Shown: in pieces, positions 4,231 to 5,455 of the stretch
Layout of the letters: every line of letters starts with the position of its first letter
Numbering within the stretch: position 1 is the first letter of the stretch
Assembly (NCBI GenBank): GCA_001412335.1
Contig: LKUF01000034.1
Location: 1 to 5,455 of the forward strand
DNA: 5,455 nucleotides
From: Methanolinea sp. SDB
GTDB lineage: Archaea > Halobacteriota > Methanomicrobia > Methanomicrobiales > Methanospirillaceae
Direction of reading: 5' to 3'
The notes under the pieces: generated by a model
The model's input: only the letters and a program-made list of their open reading frames with translations
Database searches by the model: none
Told to the model about the DNA's origin: nothing
Made by a program: the position numbers and the translations under genes

Positions 4231-4764
4231 ATGGCGCAGGCACAGGCAAAACGAATCAAGGCGGCCGCGGCCGCCTTCACCGTGCCGCAGAGCAGGGATG
4301 AGGCAAACGAATATATCGGCGATATCGGCCGGTTCCAGCGCGAGCGCGAGAGGCTGCGGGCGGACATGAATGACGAGATGGCCGTAGTAAAGGAACGTTA
4401 CGAAGCGGCCGCGCTGCCGTTGGGAGAAAAAATCAAGCGGCTGTCGGCCGGGGTGCAGACGTGGTGCGAGGCCCATCGCGCCGAGCTGACCCAGGGAGGC
4501 AAAGTCAAGCACGCGGTGATGGCCGCCGGTAAGGTGAACTGGCGCATGCGGCCGCCTCGCGTGTCTCTGAGGGGCAAGGATAACATCATCGCATCGTTCA
4601 AGGCATTGGGGCTGACCCGGTTCATCCGGACGATTGAAGACATTAACAAGGAGGCGGTGCTGGCTGAACCGGAGATCGCGCGCCAGGTGGCGGGAGTTTC
4701 GATCACGCAAAGCGAAGATTTCGTGATCACTCCTCACGAAACCGAACTTGAGGAGGTGGCGTGA
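4231..4764 (+). CDS. gam: Gam-like host-nuclease inhibitor, dsDNA end binding
   Basis: A 177-residue Mu Gam homologue. Mu Gam is a Ku-like dimer that binds double-strand DNA ends and blocks host exonucleases such as RecBCD. Visible family traits are an N-terminal helical region rich in Glu and Arg (about 22-60, with GRFQRERERLRADMNDEM and a short turn at ALPLGEKI), the WCEAHRAEL segment (78-86), and a conserved C-terminal half: GKVNWRMRPPRVSLRGK (100-116), FKALGLTRFIRTIEDINKEA (123-142) and SITQSEDFVITP (157-168). Length agrees with Mu Gam (about 174). The start is fixed by AAAGGAGGG (4214-4222). A perfect 20-base palindrome lies in codons 10-16. The stop overlaps the next start (TGATG). This is one of the two firmest calls in the window. 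Confidence 0.9.
   Translation: MAQAQAKRIKAAAAAFTVPQSRDEANEYIGDIGRFQRERERLRADMNDEMAVVKERYEAAALPLGEKIKRLSAGVQTWCEAHRAELTQGGKVKHAVMAAGKVNWRMRPPRVSLRGKDNIIASFKALGLTRFIRTIEDINKEAVLAEPEIARQVAGVSITQSEDFVITPHETELEEVA
4258..4277. repeat. Perfect 20-base GC palindrome inside gam
   Basis: AAGGCGGCCGCGGCCGCCTT reads identically on both strands. It begins 27 bases after the A of the gam start codon and encodes Lys-Ala5-Phe. It could fold in mRNA close to the start, or simply result from a GC-rich alanine run. Confidence 0.6.
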
Positions 4765-4967
4765 TGGCAAAGTTGCATGCGGTATGGATCTGCCTGGATT
4801 GCGAGGAAGTTTACACCGACAAACGAGACCCTGGGACCTGCCCGGTATGCGGGTCACGGGCAGGGTGGCCCTTGCGGCGGTGGGTGCATCCGGCGCTCAA
4901 CGTGCGCGCGGCGCACATCGTAAAAACCCGAATGATGGAAGCAATCGCGGAGGAAGCGCGTGTATGA
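4764..4967 (+). CDS. Small zinc-ribbon (rubredoxin-like) protein
   Basis: A 67-residue protein with two C-x2-C knuckles, Cys10/Cys13 (WICLDC) and Cys26/Cys29 (CPVCGS), 12 residues apart, a classic one-domain zinc ribbon. The rest (HPALNVRAAHIVKTRMMEAI, then AEEARV) is a helix. The ATG at 4764 shares its A with the Gam stop (TGATG) and has AGGAGG at 4751-4756. A GTG at 4761 in the same frame would add only one residue. The pattern occurs in many unnamed phage proteins and gives no specific function; a structural nucleic-acid or protein contact role is likely. The end overlaps the next gene as ATGA. Confidence 0.72.
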   Translation: MAKLHAVWICLDCEEVYTDKRDPGTCPVCGSRAGWPLRRWVHPALNVRAAHIVKTRMMEAIAEEARV

Positions 4968-5167
4968 ACACACTGACGGACCGGCAGATGTTGAACATCC
5001 GGACGGTTTTGACCCCGGACGAGTGCGCCCGCATCCTGAGAGTTGACCGGAGGACGATATACCGCTGGTGCGAGGCCGGCGAGTTGGAATCGGTCCGAAT
5101 CCGTGGGAGGCTGCGGATCCGGACCGATTACATTCGAAAACTGCTGGGGGAATCCGGCGAAAAGTGA
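4964..5167 (+). CDS. Excisionase-type helix-turn-helix DNA-binding protein
   Basis: A 67-residue protein. Residues 16-61 form the 'excisionase family' (MerR-like winged helix) pattern: LTPDECARILRVDRRTIYRW (helix, turn and recognition helix, 16-35), then EAGELESVRIRGRLRIRTDY (wing) and IRKLL. Members bind DNA as recombination directionality factors or small repressors. In a transposable phage without a site-specific integrase, a transcriptional role is more likely than excision. The ATG at 4964 overlaps the upstream stop and is preceded by GGAGGA (4949-4954). A long frame beginning at 4748 that shares this end would run out of frame through the zinc-ribbon gene and is not credible. Confidence 0.82.
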   Translation: MNTLTDRQMLNIRTVLTPDECARILRVDRRTIYRWCEAGELESVRIRGRLRIRTDYIRKLLGESGEK

Positions 5168-5181
5168 TCCAAGGAGAAAAT

Positions 5182-5430
5182 ATGGAACCTGGACGAATTC
5201 TGCATAAATTAATAACCGCATGCGACGATCTGTGGCGCGATATGCCGCAATGCGCCAAGGCCCGGTGGGCGGCGGATGAAAGAGAACTCGTAACCGGCAT
5301 CCTGACCGCCGAAGCGGATGGCGAATATATCCCGTTTGGACCGGAGTGGGAAAAAGAAATGATGCGATGGAAAAAAAAGGATTTGGTTGGATGGATCAGA
5401 CGCCTTTTAATCCAATATGAACAAAATTAA
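5182..5430 (+). CDS. Small hypothetical protein
   Basis: An 82-residue protein (starts MEPGRILHKLITACDDLWRD). It is mostly helical, with a Trp-rich middle and end (ARWAADERELVTGI, GPEWEKEMMRWKKKDLVGWI) and two isolated Cys (14, 24), so no zinc site is expected. The ATG at 5182 has AAGGAG at 5171-5176 and lies 14 bases after the preceding stop, in line with the operon. The end (stop 5428-5430) is followed by 25 bases of T-rich sequence to the window edge, in which I see no complete terminator. The Trp/Lys-rich tail suggests protein or DNA contact but this is speculation. No family is recognised. Confidence 0.66.
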   Translation: MEPGRILHKLITACDDLWRDMPQCAKARWAADERELVTGILTAEADGEYIPFGPEWEKEMMRWKKKDLVGWIRRLLIQYEQN

Positions 5431-5455
5431 CCGATAAAGTTTTTTATACTTTTCT

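Noticed and set aside
4689..4716. GATCACGCAAAGCGAAGATT resembles a fourth copy of the dispersed repeat
   Set aside because: It encodes ITQSEDFVI, a conserved Gam segment, and lacks the TGATGG start and AGACGC core, so resemblance is explained by coding constraint.
3745..4857. A 370-codon open frame on the - strand
   Set aside because: It runs antisense across the zinc-ribbon, helical and Gam genes, all of which have clear + strand patterns. Its product is Arg/Pro/His-rich without any recognisable motif, as expected of a GC-rich shadow frame.
5431..5455. T-rich run at the window end as a terminator
   Set aside because: No GC stem precedes the T run within the visible sequence, and the window stops before it can be judged.

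Overview
The window looks like the early, replication-side part of a Mu-like transposable prophage. The diagnostic genes, all on the + strand, are the 3' end of a MuA-type transposase (to 308), a MuB-type AAA+ ATPase (846-1565), a GemA/gp16-type regulator (1892-2449) and a Gam-type DNA-end-binding protein (4231-4764). Between and after them lie small phage-type genes. The DNA is fairly GC-rich, and intergenic gaps are short and more A-rich. The dispersed CGCAAAGACGCGAAG-type tracts and the gene style are what I would expect from a Desulfobacterota (Desulfosarcina/Desulfococcus-like) host, but no gene here fixes the taxonomy, so that is inference from general familiarity.

Layout. 1-308: C-terminal part of the transposase. 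309-395: repeat-rich gap. 396-786: two small genes of unknown function. 787-845: leader with a GC-rich hairpin just before the ATPase gene. 846-2449: ATPase, winged-helix/zinc protein and GemA-like protein, packed end to end. 2462-2987: three overlapping small genes (59, 82 and 34 aa), the last a one-pass membrane peptide. 3028-3636: a two-module zinc-binding protein, possibly two genes fused in frame. 3637-3782: a 146-base A-rich gap with at most a 26-residue ORF. 3783-4209: a small zinc-ribbon gene overlapping a small helical gene. 4231-5167: Gam, a zinc-ribbon protein and an excisionase-type helix-turn-helix protein, joined by TGATG and ATGA overlaps. 5182-5430: a last small gene of unknown function. 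No tRNA, rRNA, CRISPR array or phage end is visible.

How it works together. By analogy with Mu, MuA (cut here) joins the phage ends to target DNA, the MuB-like ATPase selects target DNA and activates MuA, Gam shields DNA ends from host exonucleases, and GemA-type proteins modulate host and phage expression. The stop/start overlaps at 1892, 2638, 2883, 4764 and 4964 suggest one polycistronic early transcript with translational coupling; I see no convincing internal promoter.

Main points for a second look: three copies of a dispersed repeat, each at a gene junction and each blending into the ribosome binding site of the next gene; a second A-rich repeat that seems to form the last residues of the transposase; a probable fusion with an intact internal ribosome binding site in the 202-aa zinc protein; and four different small Cys-cluster proteins in one early operon.
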